From NCBI GenBank assembly GCA_001986395.2, contig MQVO02000091.1, forward strand, positions 1-39,691: DNA of 39,691 nucleotides, in the 5' to 3' direction. The notes below the pieces were generated by a model. The model searched no databases and was not told where the DNA came from. It worked only from the letters and a program-made list of their open reading frames with translations. This DNA is from Irpex lacteus (Eukaryota > Basidiomycota > Agaricomycetes > Polyporales > Irpicaceae). This document shows positions 1-10,886 of this stretch, piece after piece (position 1 is the stretch's first letter; the number at the start of each line of letters is the position of its first letter). The translations under genes were made by a program, and so were the position numbers.

Positions 1-282
1 TATTTTAGTGTAGTATATTAACATTCATAAATATTGTATCTTATTTATAAAACACTTAATTATCAGGACCTGAGAAAAAAATAAAACGTATGTATATTAT
101 TTCTTAAGTGGATTGTTAAATGATAATTAACTATTTTTAAGTATATACCTTTTATTAAAAAAGGAAAGAAGCTAAGTATAAAAATTTTAATTATCTAAGT
201 ACATTAATACTATCTTTATTTATGTATAAAAATAAAAATTTTATATATAGATTTTAGTAGTATATTTAATTTCATAAATATT

Positions 283-1299
283 ATGCAAAAATTAAATAAA
301 ATCCAAAAATTAAACTTAGAATTAAAAAACTATGTTCATAGAATAAAAGCACAAGCAAATTTATTAAACAATAAAGATGAAAGTGCAAATTTTATTTCTA
401 ATAGCCAAGGCAATATTAAACAAAATAAAAATTTACTAAATAATAATTCTACTCAGCCTTTATCCAGTGCTCTGCCCTCTAAAGAGGAAAATATGATAGA
501 GGATAAAGGACAAAAAAAACCTAAATCTACTAACAGATTAAATTTAAACAGTAAAGGTAGAATAAATTCTTTCAAAAAACCAATGTATCTAATCAGTAAA
601 AAAAATACATAGACACATTAGATCTTTAGTTAAATTTAATACTGATTTAGCTCACAATAGTACTATTTCTTATAATTTTTATAATAATAATAAAAAATTT
701 AATATTAACTCTATCTTAAGTAATTCTTTTTTAAACTTAGGTAATATTATTAGTAAACCTGTGATATTCTTTAGCCCCAATAAAATTACTATTAATTTAT
801 TTTACTATGTTTTACAATCAGAAAAAAGTTATAATTTAATAAGTGAATCTGAAAATTTAGAGTACTTATGTTCATTTTTAAGTAATAAATTTAAAAAAGA
901 GGTTAAGATTGAATTAATTAGATTACACCATCCTGCATTAGAAAGTCAAATCTTAGCTAATACTATTGGTTTTATCTCTAATAATAAAAAAGTAAGATTT
1001 AGATCTATTATAACTAGTCTTTACAATAACACTCAAATAATTAAATTAATGATTCTCCCAAAGGTATAGAAGAATCTAATTTAAATTATGTAGACCTACT
1101 GCGGCTTATGGTATTAAAGTAAGATTAGGTGGTCGTATACTTAGTCAAAAAAATAGTACCTAGATTTACTACATTTAATAAACAAAAAGGAGCTTTTGCT
1201 AGAATTAAATCAGATTTTACAACTCAATCTAGATTTACAAACAAAAGTAGAAGAGGTGCATTTAGTTATACAGTAACAATAGCACATAAATCATTTTAA
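283..1299 (+). CDS. rps3: mitochondrial ribosomal protein S3, with apparent frameshifts
   Basis: This encodes uS3m/Var1-type protein S3 of the small mitoribosomal subunit. The first open part (283-612) is Lys/Asn-rich, as fungal mitochondrial S3 N-termini usually are. The middle part (about 620-1067) carries the conserved block ISKPVIFFSPNKITI and IRLHHPALESQILA. The C-terminal part (about 1088-1299) carries KVRLGGRI, RFTTFNKQKGAFA and SDFTTQSRFTNKSRRGAFSY, the typical KH-adjacent end of this family. The frame breaks near 600-605 (one A too many), near 1062, near 1085, and near 1152 (one A too many); each is repaired by a single-base change, mostly in a homopolymer. Either the reading has sequencing errors or the gene has recently decayed. 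Identity is near certain; the functional state is not. Confidence 0.88.
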
Positions 1300-1394
1300 A
1301 TTATTTTTAAGTAACCCCATTTGAATTAAATTTGGGTCTCATGTTTAATCATATAATATCAAGTATAAATATTTAAACTTCTTTCAAGAGTGAT

Positions 1395-3864
1395 ATGATT
1401 AATATTTTATCTGGTTTAGATAAATCGTTTACATATAAAATTGATTACGGGTTGTATTATCATTGTAATGAGGTTGATGAGAGTTTAAATTTAAACGGTA
1501 ATATTCCTAGTTATGATTATATGACCTCTAGCAATGAATATCGTGATGGGATTGTGCAGCATTTTTAGGGCTTGCTTGATTAGAGAACAGTTTTAAATAT
1601 AAAGGATATTTAAATGTGCATTCTGAAATATTTACTCCGGTCTCTTTTTTCGAAGAAAGCTGATCTGGTTGATTATGCTAAATATACGTGTTATTTTAGA
1701 TGATTGTGTTAGAAGTTGTAATGAGGGGCATGATAGAGAGGGTTTTTTTGAGTTTAAAAGATCAACTTTAGTTACTATCAATGTTATTTCTGATTCTCAA
1801 CGTGATGCGTCTAGTAATACCGTGAATAATGTTTATAATATGGGTGGTTGTGAAGCTAAAAGTGATTTATGTTGTATCACTTCTATAAAAGAAGGTGTGT
1901 TGGATGATAGATCTCGTATTGTTACGTCTATCAGAGTAGGTATGCGTGTGCGTAGCCTGCTTTCATCTTCTTCATATTCTTGTTCTAAATTTAAGACAGG
2001 GTTATCAGAATCGCGGGAGGTTTTTACCCTTTTTATAATCTTACGCCTATCCGTTTTTATCACTGTAATGCTGATATGATCTCGTTAAGTAAACATAATG
2101 TTGATTGGACCATCTTTATAGTTGTATGAATAGTATTGATTATCGGGTTGATAGTGTTAGTGTGGATAACTTTGTAAATATGTTAAAATTATATTTACAG
2201 GAAAAAACTCGGTTATCGAGTGGGATGTTGAGAAAGTTTGTGTTGCTTTTAGTGGTTTGTTTAAGTATATAAAGCTTTATAATGATTGTATTCTTATTTA
2301 TAACGAACATTTTAATATATCTGCTTTAGACGAAGAGGTTCGAGAGCGTGTTATTAGGCAATACAGGGAGATTATAAACTGTCTGAAGTTTATAGGTTTT
2401 AATGAACCGTCTCTCATCTTGCATAGTTTATTATCTTGTGGTTCTAAGGTTGATTAATTTGATATTGTAGGAAGATCTATTGGTATAAAAGAATTAATCA
2501 GTCGAGGTGAGGTTTGTGGTATCTCGTCATCTAAGATCTTGATTGGGTGTGATGTTAAGTTGAATGAAGTTTTCGTCGAGTTTATTGGTATAGGTTTAAT
2601 CTGTATGAAACTGCGTTTCTTCTGGCCTATTTCTGGTTGTTGGTATTGAATAAGCGGTTTAGGGCATTTAAAGAGAAATATGTAGACTTTTTATTATCTG
2701 ATTCTCACAACTGAGTTAATAGGGAGAAATCTCCTAGACCAAGCCCAAATACATATGCTAAGGAGGAATTCATCTATCTTAAATCATTAGTGTTTGAATT
2801 TCGACTTTGTGGATCTGTTTTATGGGTATCTCTATGATATTCTGGATGTATTCGAGAGGTGTTACGGTTTATTTTCGAAAGTATCATTGGATGATATACA
2901 TAGTATTCGAATAGATAGTGGGGACTCCTATCTATCTTGTAAGCCATCTTCAGTCTTTCATATTTATAATGAAAGACGGCTTGACTGATACATGAATTAC
3001 TGTTCTAGCTTTTATCATCTAGGGTGAGGAGATATATTATCGTACTCATTCTGAAATTTTCGCCAATAATAAGATCCTCCTGTGTTAAACGATGTTTAGA
3101 CTCAACTCATCTAACTCTATATGAAAAACAGTTTTGCTGTGAAGTTTTTTTAATATATTTCGAGAGTAATTATGTTCAATGGTTAGTACATGAAACGGGT
3201 ATTTTGAGGGGTGATTTAAAAGATTATAAGGTTAGTAACATCCTTATTGGTTAGTTCGTATCATCGATATAATAAGAGGTTGAACGCTTTATTGCACCAC
3301 CCTAAGAACAATATCGGTGGAATATTAGAGATAGTGTCTGAGCGTCATGGTGTAGATAGTTTATCGAGAAAACAGTTGTCTTTGTTGATCCTTATCTTTT
3401 CAAAGTAGAAGATTAAGAGGGTGAGTTTATAGCTATATAACAGGGCGGATTAGTAAAGAGGTGTCTGTTAATGAAACATCCTTGGTCACAGGTTTAGCGA
3501 ATAGGTTGGTAGATTTATTAAAAAAGATTAATAGCTTTATAAAGTTTAAAAACAATTATAAAAACGAAGATTCTAAAAAATCTGAATATAATTATATTTA
3601 GTTGACATTATTGAAATTGTAGGTGTAACTTATGTTTTAACTATATTACTAGGTAGATATATAAAAATATTATCAAATACAAAATATAACTTTTCATCAG
3701 AAAGAAATTTAGTTTTAGACATAGCTCTTGATCTAAGTAAAGATTTAATTCGTGAGTACTTATACTCATCATATAAAAATCATGTAGAAGATCTAATTAA
3801 TAAAGGTGTAATAAGTAACTTAAAAAATATTCCTATACCGATTGAAAGAATGATTTTTCTTTAA
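1395..3864 (+). pseudogene. large decayed coding region, unrecognised
   Basis: No single long frame exists, yet protein-like stretches follow one another on this strand in shifting frames. Examples are YNEHFNISALDEEVRERVIR (about 2300-2350), NKRFRAFKEKYVDFLLSD (about 2645-2700), a block at 2794-2985, another at 3024-3251, HHPKNNIGGILEIVSERHG (about 3297-3350), RISKEVSVNETSLVTGLANR (about 3447-3510), and a final block ending at the stop at 3862-3864. TGA occurs where tryptophan would fit. The strand is rich in T and G up to about 3500 and then becomes A-rich. I read it as one broken gene of roughly 800 codons. A plasmid-type phage-like RNA polymerase N-terminus is conceivable, but I see no catalytic motif, so the function is unknown. 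Confidence 0.4.
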
Positions 3865-4435
3865 AGAATTAGGGAGGGAGGGAACTAAATAAATTAAATT
3901 TATAATATTAAATTAAAACTTAAATAAAATAAATTAATTTATTATAAAATATTTAATTAAAGATACTCTACTTATTTAATCTTATATTTTTTATTTAGTA
4001 CTCTTCTCCAAGGACTGTTGATTGAACGAGAGTGAGGGAGTGTAGCTTTAGTTAATTCTTTTGTTTAACTCAAGTGAAGGGGGAAGATTGTAACTTAAGT
4101 TATTCTTTTTAACTTTATTTGAGGCTGTAGAAGCTTTAGCACCTGCTGTGTAATTAAATATTCCAGCATACAATTATATTCTAAGTGGCAACCCTAAATT
4201 AAAATATAAAATAAAATAATTCTAACTAGTTTTTTGGGATGGCTTTTAATTGAATAATTTCCTCAAAAGTTTTTTTCATTGAGAGTTGTTCTATTAATCT
4301 TATAGATTGCTACTTTTTCTCAACCCCTTTTTTCCTTTATTTTTATTTTGGCCTTAGGTAAGATAGGTCCGAAGCATAATCTCTGGATCCTCGTGAAAAT
4401 ATATTATAACTATAAACAAGAGTTAATTAAAATTA
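3865..4435. other. spacer with short G-rich patches and half a palindrome
   Basis: This spacer is A+T-rich with purine-rich patches (for example AGGGAGGGAGGG near 3871). At 4218-4238 it contains a right half of the dispersed palindrome (TTCTAACTAGTTTTTTGGG). Around 4080-4190 the minus strand reads a short Ala/Lys/Asn-rich peptide-like stretch, which is too weak to call a gene. I see no RNA gene. Confidence 0.4.
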
Positions 4436-4561
4436 AGCGATGCCAATGCAAGAAAACAGCAGCTACAAAAAGCATTGGAAGAGATGGGTAATGTAAATAT
4501 TAATGAGTACAACCTTTCAATAACAGAGCAGGCAGAAATTAAAAATGGGAGAACTATTTAA
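4436..4561 (+). pseudogene. short helical coding remnant
   Basis: This is a 41-codon open stretch with no ATG at its head, reading DANARKQQLQKALEEMG and then ITEQAEIKNG. The composition is charged and helix-forming, and unlike the surrounding A+T spacer it uses CAG, GAG and GCC codons. It runs tail to tail with nad5, overlapping the nad5 stop by a few bases. I do not recognise the family. It is probably the 3' end of a truncated imported or plasmid gene. Confidence 0.3.
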
Positions 4562-6582
4562 AAATTATTTTTGGAGAGGGGAGATTATTTAAATTCATAT
4601 GGGGTTCTTCAAATAATAATACAAATAAAGCAGCTAAGATAATTATTATTAATCTTATTTCATTAACAAATGAAGTATCTATTAATAAAGGAGCAAATAA
4701 TACAAACACCAATGAGATTAGACCCAATGTAATATATAAAGAGTAAGTAGTAATTACTCCACTATCTAATTTACCAATTCTTTGTGCTATACTGCTTAAT
4801 TCTTCAGATAAACCATGAGGTCCAACTAATTCTATTACACCTCTATCTAATACTTTTGATATTACATATCCAGCTTTCATACCTAAACCTATTATATATT
4901 TATTATATACAACATCAAATAAATAATTTACCATTAAAAAAGTATATATTTCTCTACCTAAGTAATTATTAGTTAAATCAACTAAAAATTTAGGAGAAAG
5001 TGATATAATAAGATAGCTAATACTGCACCAACTAAACTTAATATAGCAGGTAATAATTTAATAAATAAAGGTAAACTAATTCAGCTTCAATAATATTAAT
5101 ATTATTAGGATGAATAAAGATAGAGTTAGCAAAAAAAATCTGAACCTAATCCAACAAAGATGTCAGAAGCAAAATAACCAAAAAATATACTAAATAAGGC
5201 TAAGATAAATAGAGGTAAAATTACGGCTAAGTTAGCTTCATGTGAGTTTAAATAAGAATTTTTAGGTCCATTTGGTACAGTTAAGAATACTAAAGAAATT
5301 AATCTAAATGAATAGAATGCAGTTAAACCTGCAGTTATACTTCCTAAAATAAATGCATAAGTACCACTAAAACTATATTGAGCATAAGCTAATTCTATTA
5401 TTAAATCTTTACTATAGAATCCTGTTAACCAAGGTGTAGCTAATAAAGATAAAGACCTACTAACATAGCTGTATATGTAAATGGTAAATAGTTTATTAAG
5501 CCTCCCATTTTTCTGATATCTTGTTGATCAGAAAAACTATGAATTACTGCCCCTGCTCCTAAGAATAATAATGCTTTGAAGAAAGCATGATTTACTACAT
5601 GCATTAAAGCTACATTATATTGACTTAAACCTACTGCCATTACCATATATCCTAATTGACTTATTGTACTAAAAGCTATTATTCTTTTTAAATCATTTTG
5701 AAATTAAACCACAAGTAGCAGCAAAAAAAGGCTGTACTAGCACCTACTAAAGTAATAACTAATAAAGCTGTACTACTATATTCTAATATTGTGAGGATCT
5801 TACTAATAAGTATAACCCTGCTGTAACTAGAGTAGCAGCATGAATTAAAGCTGATACTGGTGTAGGACCTTCCATACTTCCAGTAACCAACTGTGAAGAG
5901 GTATTTGACTAGATTTAGCCATTGCACCAGTTAGTAGTAATAAACCTATAATTGTAATTGCGCTCTCATTCATATATGAACCTAAACTAAATATTACGCT
6001 ATAATCTAATGAACCGAATAAAGCAAAAATGGCAAAAAACCCAATACTTAATCCCATATCACCTACTCTATTCATAGTTAGAGCTAAGATAGCTGCTTTA
6101 TTTGCTTGTAATCTTGTAAACCAGAAGTTAATTAATAAATAAGAAACTATACCAATACCTTCCCAACCAACAAACATTACAAAATAATTAGCACCTGAAA
6201 CTAAAATAGCATAAAGAAAGTGAATAAAGATAAATAAGAGAAAAATCTTTGATTATGAGGATCATTTGACATATAATCAGTAGAGAATATATGAATTAAT
6301 GAAGAAATATAAAGAACTGGAATAAACATAGATACTGTTAATTGATCAAATAAAAATTCCCATTTTATATTGATTAACTCAGAATCTATCCAATTAACTA
6401 AATGAACTGTAACTGGAGAGCCACATATTCCTACCTCATAATAAGCCACTGTAGCTAATACTGATGAAAGAATTAAACAGGTACATGTTATAAAATGTGA
6501 TCCTGTTACTCCGATTTTTCTACCTAGTAAACCGGAAAACTAGAGAACCTAATAAAGGCAAGATGATTATTGTTAAATACAT
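4554..6582 (-). CDS. nad5: NADH dehydrogenase subunit 5, with many apparent frameshifts
   Basis: ND5 is a proton-pumping antiporter-like subunit of complex I in the inner membrane. Conserved pieces in order from the ATG at 6582 are: [31 protein letters not shown] (about 6350); [15 protein letters not shown] (about 6175); QIPLHSWLL (about 5890) followed in the next frame by the [11 protein letters not shown] motif; [20 protein letters not shown] (about 5610-5550); a GFYSKDL block near 5415; and [13 protein letters not shown] near 4850. Total length, about 2.03 kb, is normal for the gene. Single-base shifts occur at least near 6549, 6205, 5880, 5800, 5700, 5450, 5130 and 5050. No internal intron is visible. 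It overlaps nad4L by ten bases, the usual fungal nad4L-nad5 pairing. Decay and read error cannot be separated here. Confidence 0.9.
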
Positions 6583-6891
6583 ATTATTTTATATTTGTTA
6601 TTTTTTTTTAATTTTCTACTTAATTTGTTTTTATTAAGTGAAATATTTCCTCTTAATCTATAAAATGCAACTAGAATACTTAAACCTATTACTGATTCAG
6701 CACCTGCGATTGAAATTATAAATATACTTAAAGTTTGTCCTACTCCATCGTCAAAACTAAATGAAGTTATTAAAACTAATAAAGTTACTGCTAATAACAT
6801 TATTTCTATTGCTATTATCATTAAAATTATGTTTTTTCTATTTAAACAAACCCTAAGATCCTATTAAAAATAAAAAGATTGAAAAATTCAT
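6573..6891 (-). CDS. nad4L: NADH dehydrogenase subunit 4L, two apparent frameshifts near the start
   Basis: ND4L is a small hydrophobic complex I subunit with three membrane helices. The clean part (from 6821 down) reads IIAIEIMLLAVTLLVLITS, FDDGVGQTLSIFIISIAGAE and VIGLSILVAFYRLRG, the family signature including the buried glutamates. The ATG at 6891 starts MNFSIFLFLIG. After it, one A (near 6861) and one T (near 6848) are missing relative to the expected GILGFVLNRKNIIL. The C-terminal tail beyond RLRG is longer and more Lys/Asn-rich than usual, running through an A8 tract into the overlap with nad5. The gene is transcribed with nad5. Confidence 0.88.
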
Positions 6892-7013
6892 TTTATCTTA
6901 ATAAAGAGACACATACTGTGCGTTTCTTACTCGAAAGTCCTAATAAAAATTTTAACTATTCCCAAAAAAATAAAGGCAAGAACAGTAACTTTTGTTTTAT
7001 TTATTTATAATTA

Positions 7014-7044
<31 letters not shown>

Positions 7045-7628
7045 AAAAATTTATTATGTATTTTTATTTATGCTTATATAAACTAAATTTATTAGGTAGC
7101 ACCCATTTTTATTTTACTTTTTAATATTTTTAAAATAAAAACTACTACTACTCTTTTAAAACTGAAATTTAATTTATCCTCAAAATTATTTTAGTTTTAT
7201 GGTGGTAGTTTAGATATTGGAGTTGATCCCCTATTTATATATTTTGTTCTGTTAACATGGGTAGCTCATTACTAGTTGAGTATCAGTGGGGTACAAAGTT
7301 TTACAGTTATCAACTTTCAGTTATTCTTTTTCTTCAGTGTTCTTGTTAAGAATTTGCCTACCTAGTTAAAATACTCTTAGTGTTAAGTTCATAAATATTA
7401 AAGGAGCAGTTAATTAATAATAAGTTAACAGACTAATTACGAGTAATACTTACCAATCAACATAAAAAACTAGTTTTTATCCTTTTAAACAGCCGAGTAT
7501 TGATTTATAAAACTTATCTCTCTTATCATAACATATTAGTTACTCATAGGTTTCGTTCTTCTAAGCGAAAGTTAAAGTTTAAGTTTAATTAACTATCTTA
7601 TACCTATCTTAGAAGCAAATCACAACTT
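6892..7628. other. spacer upstream of nad4L
   Basis: This holds A+T-rich sequence, a microsatellite at 7013-7045, and a moderately structured stretch at 7200-7560 with mixed composition. I see no convincing gene or tRNA. A short frame near 7215-7290 (GVDPLFIYFVLLTW) looks membrane-like but cannot be assigned. Confidence 0.4.
7013..7045. repeat. (AAAT)n microsatellite
   Basis: About eight tandem copies of a four-base A/T unit, preceded by a short inverted version (ATTTATTTATAATTATAAATA). Confidence 0.9.
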
Positions 7629-7810
7629 ATGACTTATAGAGAACAAGGAAAGGAATACAGTTTTATAAGTATAATCATTTCTTATTTGAGTGGACTGATA
7701 AAGAATTACAATATTATTTATATAAAGGGAGCCTAAAGGATCATGGGGTTCATAATGACTTATTCATGGGGTATATATTAAATATTTTCATCTTCATTTT
7801 TTATTATTAA
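7629..7810 (+). pseudogene. short coding remnant, unrecognised, frameshifted
   Basis: From the ATG at 7629 one frame reads TYREQGKEYSFI. After a one-base shift near 7665 a second frame continues as YNHFLFEWTDKELQYYLYKG, LKDHGVHNDLFMGYILN, then a stop at 7808-7810. The amino-acid composition looks like real protein rather than random A+T translation. It converges on the minus-strand ORF that ends 14 bases downstream. The family is unknown; it may be part of the same accessory (plasmid-related) set. Confidence 0.35.
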
Positions 7811-7823
7811 TATAAAAAGGGGA

Positions 7824-8849
7824 TTAAGAGAATCCTTTTTTAATATAATTATATACTAATACAAAGTCATCAATACCTAAATTTAAATTATATAAAAAAT
7901 ATATATTTAATATTTTTATTAGAATTAATAGTATTATAAAATAAACAATTATTATTTTGTTAAATCTACTATTAACTATTAGTAAACTATTTAAAAAATG
8001 AGAGACTCTAACATATTTCGCTTTTTTAAGGGCTGGTATATTATTATTTATATAGAATATAATTTTATTTAAAAATATTTTTTTTATTTTATCTTGGTAT
8101 TTTATGAATAAAATAAATATTATTATTATTAACTCTATTATATTTAAGTTAAGTATAGAATTAATTAAGCCTAATAATGGGATATCAGCCTCATCTAAAG
8201 GAGAATTAATTGAAAAGTTAGTGTCATCAGGTGAAGGTATTTGATCTGGTTCAGTTTTATCAGATTTAGTATTTTTTATACTTGAACTTAACTCTAAGTT
8301 TTTACTTAAACTTGTAGCTCCTTCTAAGCCTAATTTAGCTGCACCAGCCCCTAAGAATGTAGCCCCAGCTCCCAAACCTATTCTTTGTACTGGGGGCAAA
8401 CCAGCTGTTGCTTTAATTATTGCGGAACCTAAACTACCACCAGCTGCTGCAGCCCCTAAATTAGGAGCCACATCTTTGATGCCAGTTTTAATAACATCCG
8501 TAATTCTATCACCAAGTTCAGTCATAAACTTTTTTTCAACGTCCCCTTCTATTTTATAGTAATCCTTATTATCCTTACCTTCAAATTTTTTAACTTCGAA
8601 TACATTTTTATTTGTTTCTTGTTCCTTATTTTTACCTTCTAAGGAATTATTCGCTGGTTCATCTTCATCTTCACTATCACAGTGAATTGTGCCTATCAGA
8701 TTAAGACCTAGATAATTAAAAATTACAATAACTATACTGCTAAATATACTATAAAAAAAGGTTTTTTGTATGGTTCTTATTAAGATATCATCTGACCAAT
8801 TAAATATTTTAGACATAAACATAGAGTGAAGAAAAGAAACGAATAACAT
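7824..8849 (-). CDS. 341-codon membrane protein with Gly/Ala-rich core, unrecognised
   Basis: This is a clean frame from ATG (8849) to stop. In order it has an N-terminal hydrophobic segment (residues about 32-50), an acidic/charged linker (about 58-105), and a Gly/Ala-rich helix-like core (about 130-180, with NLGAAAAGGSLGSAIIKA and LPPVQRIGLGAGATFLGAGA). A polar linker with IPSPDDTNFS follows, then three C-terminal hydrophobic segments (about 220-250, 255-272, 295-325). Gly/Ala-rich membrane ORFs of this style occur in fungal mtDNAs beside integrated plasmid genes, which is from general knowledge and not checked here. It is intact while neighbouring genes are broken. No enzyme motif is visible, and a Gly/Ala segment of another remnant (about 19996-20228) resembles its core. 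Confidence 0.7.
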   Translation of the reverse strand: MLFVSFLHSMFMSKIFNWSDDILIRTIQKTFFYSIFSSIVIVIFNYLGLNLIGTIHCDSEDEDEPANNSLEGKNKEQETNKNVFEVKKFEGKDNKDYYKIEGDVEKKFMTELGDRITDVIKTGIKDVAPNLGAAAAGGSLGSAIIKATAGLPPVQRIGLGAGATFLGAGAAKLGLEGATSLSKNLELSSSIKNTKSDKTEPDQIPSPDDTNFSINSPLDEADIPLLGLINSILNLNIIELIIIIFILFIKYQDKIKKIFLNKIIFYINNNIPALKKAKYVRVSHFLNSLLIVNSRFNKIIIVYFIILLILIKILNIYFLYNLNLGIDDFVLVYNYIKKGFS

Positions 8850-8980
8850 TAAAAAAAAAAGTAAACATTTATATAAAGATAAATTATATAAATCTAAACT
8901 ATAAATACTAAATACAACAATAAGAATTATTAAAAAAGAATCTAATAGATTAGATTTTTTATTTAAGTAAAATTAAAATA

Positions 8981-9053
8981 GGGCCCTTAGCTTAATAGGT
9001 AGAGTACCCGATTGTCAATCGGGGAGGTCCCAGTTCGAATCTGGAAGGGCTCG
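8981..9053 (+). tRNA. trnD: tRNA-Asp (GTC)
   Basis: The acceptor stem GGGCCCT pairs with AGGGCTC (one G-U). The D-arm is GCTT...GAGT. The anticodon stem CCGAT...ATCGG would enclose the loop; the sequence CCGATTGTCAATCGG gives anticodon GTC. The T-loop is TTCGAAT. All four arms fold with normal lengths. Confidence 0.93.
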
Positions 9054-9187
9054 TATATCTCTCCCTTTTCAACCTGTTTCCTTTTTATTATATTTGGGCC
9101 AAGTTGCGGATTTTCACGCAACCGAGAGGTGCGTACATGCTCTCTGAAGGCGCTTGCCCTCCCCCACTGTTGTAATTTAAACAGCTA

Positions 9188-9573
9188 CTATTTAGTTTGA
9201 CTCCAAATGAAGGCAGGGTTTGACCTGCGATTAAAACTACGCAACAATCTTACTGGTTGTAAGGTTTGTTGGGGGTCTGATTTAGTTGCTAAATTATGAA
9301 TTAATAGTTTAGCAATTAAATTCATAGGGTTATCTTTACTATATTCTAATCTTAATGAATATAATCTTTCAATATACTCTTTAAATATATTTTATCTATC
9401 AAATTTATACCCTCTGAGAATTTCGAATTTATATCCAAGTTCTATTGCTTTTTAATATTCATAAGAAGTAATCCATCCAGTCCAACTTCCTAATCCTGCT
9501 ATAGTTCAAAGGTATTTATTATCTTTATATTCTTTAACTTTGCATATTACTAATGATTGTAAGAGTTCAAATT
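9188..9573 (-). pseudogene. dpo: plasmid-type family-B DNA polymerase fragment
   Basis: Reading down from 9573, the protein contains YLWTIAGLGSWTGWITSYEY (the tryptophan in YLW is TGA), KAIELGYKFEILRGYKFD and IFKEYIERLYSLRLEYSKD, then LIAKLLIHNLA. This is the region just upstream of and into polymerase motif B (K-x3-N-x2-YG) of protein-primed mitochondrial plasmid polymerases. Two in-frame TAA codons (near 9454 and 9395) and loss of the NxxYG core show it is dead or misread. After the motif the frame runs on into unrelated sequence to a stop at 9188. It is homologous to the fragment at 23911-24297, so it comes from a second polymerase copy. Confidence 0.72.
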
Positions 9574-10662
9574 AAATAATTAAATTTTTTACTCTCTTAG
9601 ATACAATCACTTTAAAGGAATAATTAATTAATAAGATATTGGAGGGTACCCCTCCAACTCCCTTTATCCTTTTTTTTAATATAAAAAAAAGGGGGGAGCA
9701 TTCACTGTAAGTGGATGAGGGTAGAAATATATTATATTAAATGGAACAATGGAATGATTACTTTTTATTTAATTAATTAATTACTTAGTTAATCAGAGTT
9801 ATTTCTTTATTTAATAATATAAATAGTATTCTCTATTATTTATTTAGAGAGTTAACTACCGTTCAATTAGAATTACTCACTATTTTATAATCACTCCTTT
9901 ATTTATTTATTCTTATTAGATTAAAGAATATAGATATTCTAAATTTATTTCTTTTTATTCTTTAACTTTACTCATTTTATTTGGGGTGGATTAATGGAAA
10001 TGTTTAATAATTTATTTTTTATTTTTAGTTTTTAACACTACCATCCTATTATATCAATATTGCTAATAAAGAAGATTAATGATAGTTGACTGAACCAATC
10101 TGTACCCTGTATGATAATTTATTATTGGTAGAGATACTCTATTCTTTTTCTAATAATAATTATTTAATTAGGTAGAGTTTAAATAATTAATTTAATATAC
10201 TATTAAATTAATTTATCACTCTAATTACTATTTTATCTTTAATTAATTGATAGATGAGTGTTTTACTCACTAAGATGATACTACACATTATTTTATAAAC
10301 ACACAGTTATTTTATTTTAATTTGGGTCTCCCTATATTATAATTTATTTAATTTTATTTTAAGTAGAGGGTCCCCAAAATAAAGTATTAACTAAGTAACT
10401 TTAAATAAATTTAATCTATCTCTTACAATAGACAGTACAATCTTAGTCCTTAAGGGAGTAACCCCATGATTACTAATCTTTAATCTAATAATAATATTAT
10501 TTTATAAGCATTATTTTAAGATTGATACAAAAGTATTATTTTAATTACTTTATAATATTTGAATTGTAGTTGATTAAATATAATTAAAATAAACTTTCTT
10601 TACTCTAAGTGTACTTTGTCAAAGGTCAGTTAGTTTATTTTAATAGTCACTACCCTCCTTCC
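9574..10662. other. A+T-rich spacer with small hairpins
   Basis: More than 1 kb without a gene. It contains a C-T/A-G hairpin near 9658-9693, the phrase AATTTGGGTCTCCCTAT near 10320 that recurs near 13087, and a copy of the TAATTTATTTAATTTTATTT repeat near 10339 that recurs near 13823, 16852 and 17684. No protein-like frame or tRNA stood out. Confidence 0.5.
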
Positions 10663-10678
10663 ATCCCCCAAAAAACAT

Positions 10679-10725
10679 CCCCAAAAACTAGGTATTATAA
10701 ATAATTCTAACTAGTTTTTTTGGGG
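10679..10725. repeat. dispersed palindromic element (in IR2 left arm)
   Basis: CCCCAAAAACTAGGTATTAT begins the element and CTAACTAGTTTTTTTGGGG ends it, forming a long hairpin stem. An additional half copy (CCCTAGTTTTTTGGG) lies at 10742-10756, so two elements are nested or tandem here. Confidence 0.85.
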
Positions 10726-10886
10726 ATTATTTCTACCGCGACCCTAGTTTTTTGGGTTTAAATAATAACAAAAACTTATTCTAATAATCTCTTTTAAGAA
10801 TGGAACAAAATGGAACAATCTAAGTTGAGATAAATTTGTTTACCCCCTTATTATTTCTTGCTGCAACCCACCATTCAACTCAAAAT

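Noticed and set aside
1833..2063. 76-codon minus-strand frame
   Set aside because: Overlaps the plus-strand decayed gene, whose strand bias continues on both sides.
7200..7300. Possible cox2 or nad exon (GVDPLFIYFVLLTW)
   Set aside because: Hydrophobic but no conserved residues of any respiratory subunit could be matched.
9012..9200. 62-codon open frame
   Set aside because: It runs through tRNA-Asp and then antisense to the dpo fragment; no protein character.
9195..9260. tRNA-like T-arm on the minus strand (GCAGGTCAAACCCTGC)
   Set aside because: No matching acceptor or anticodon arm; the bases are part of the frame that follows the dpo fragment.
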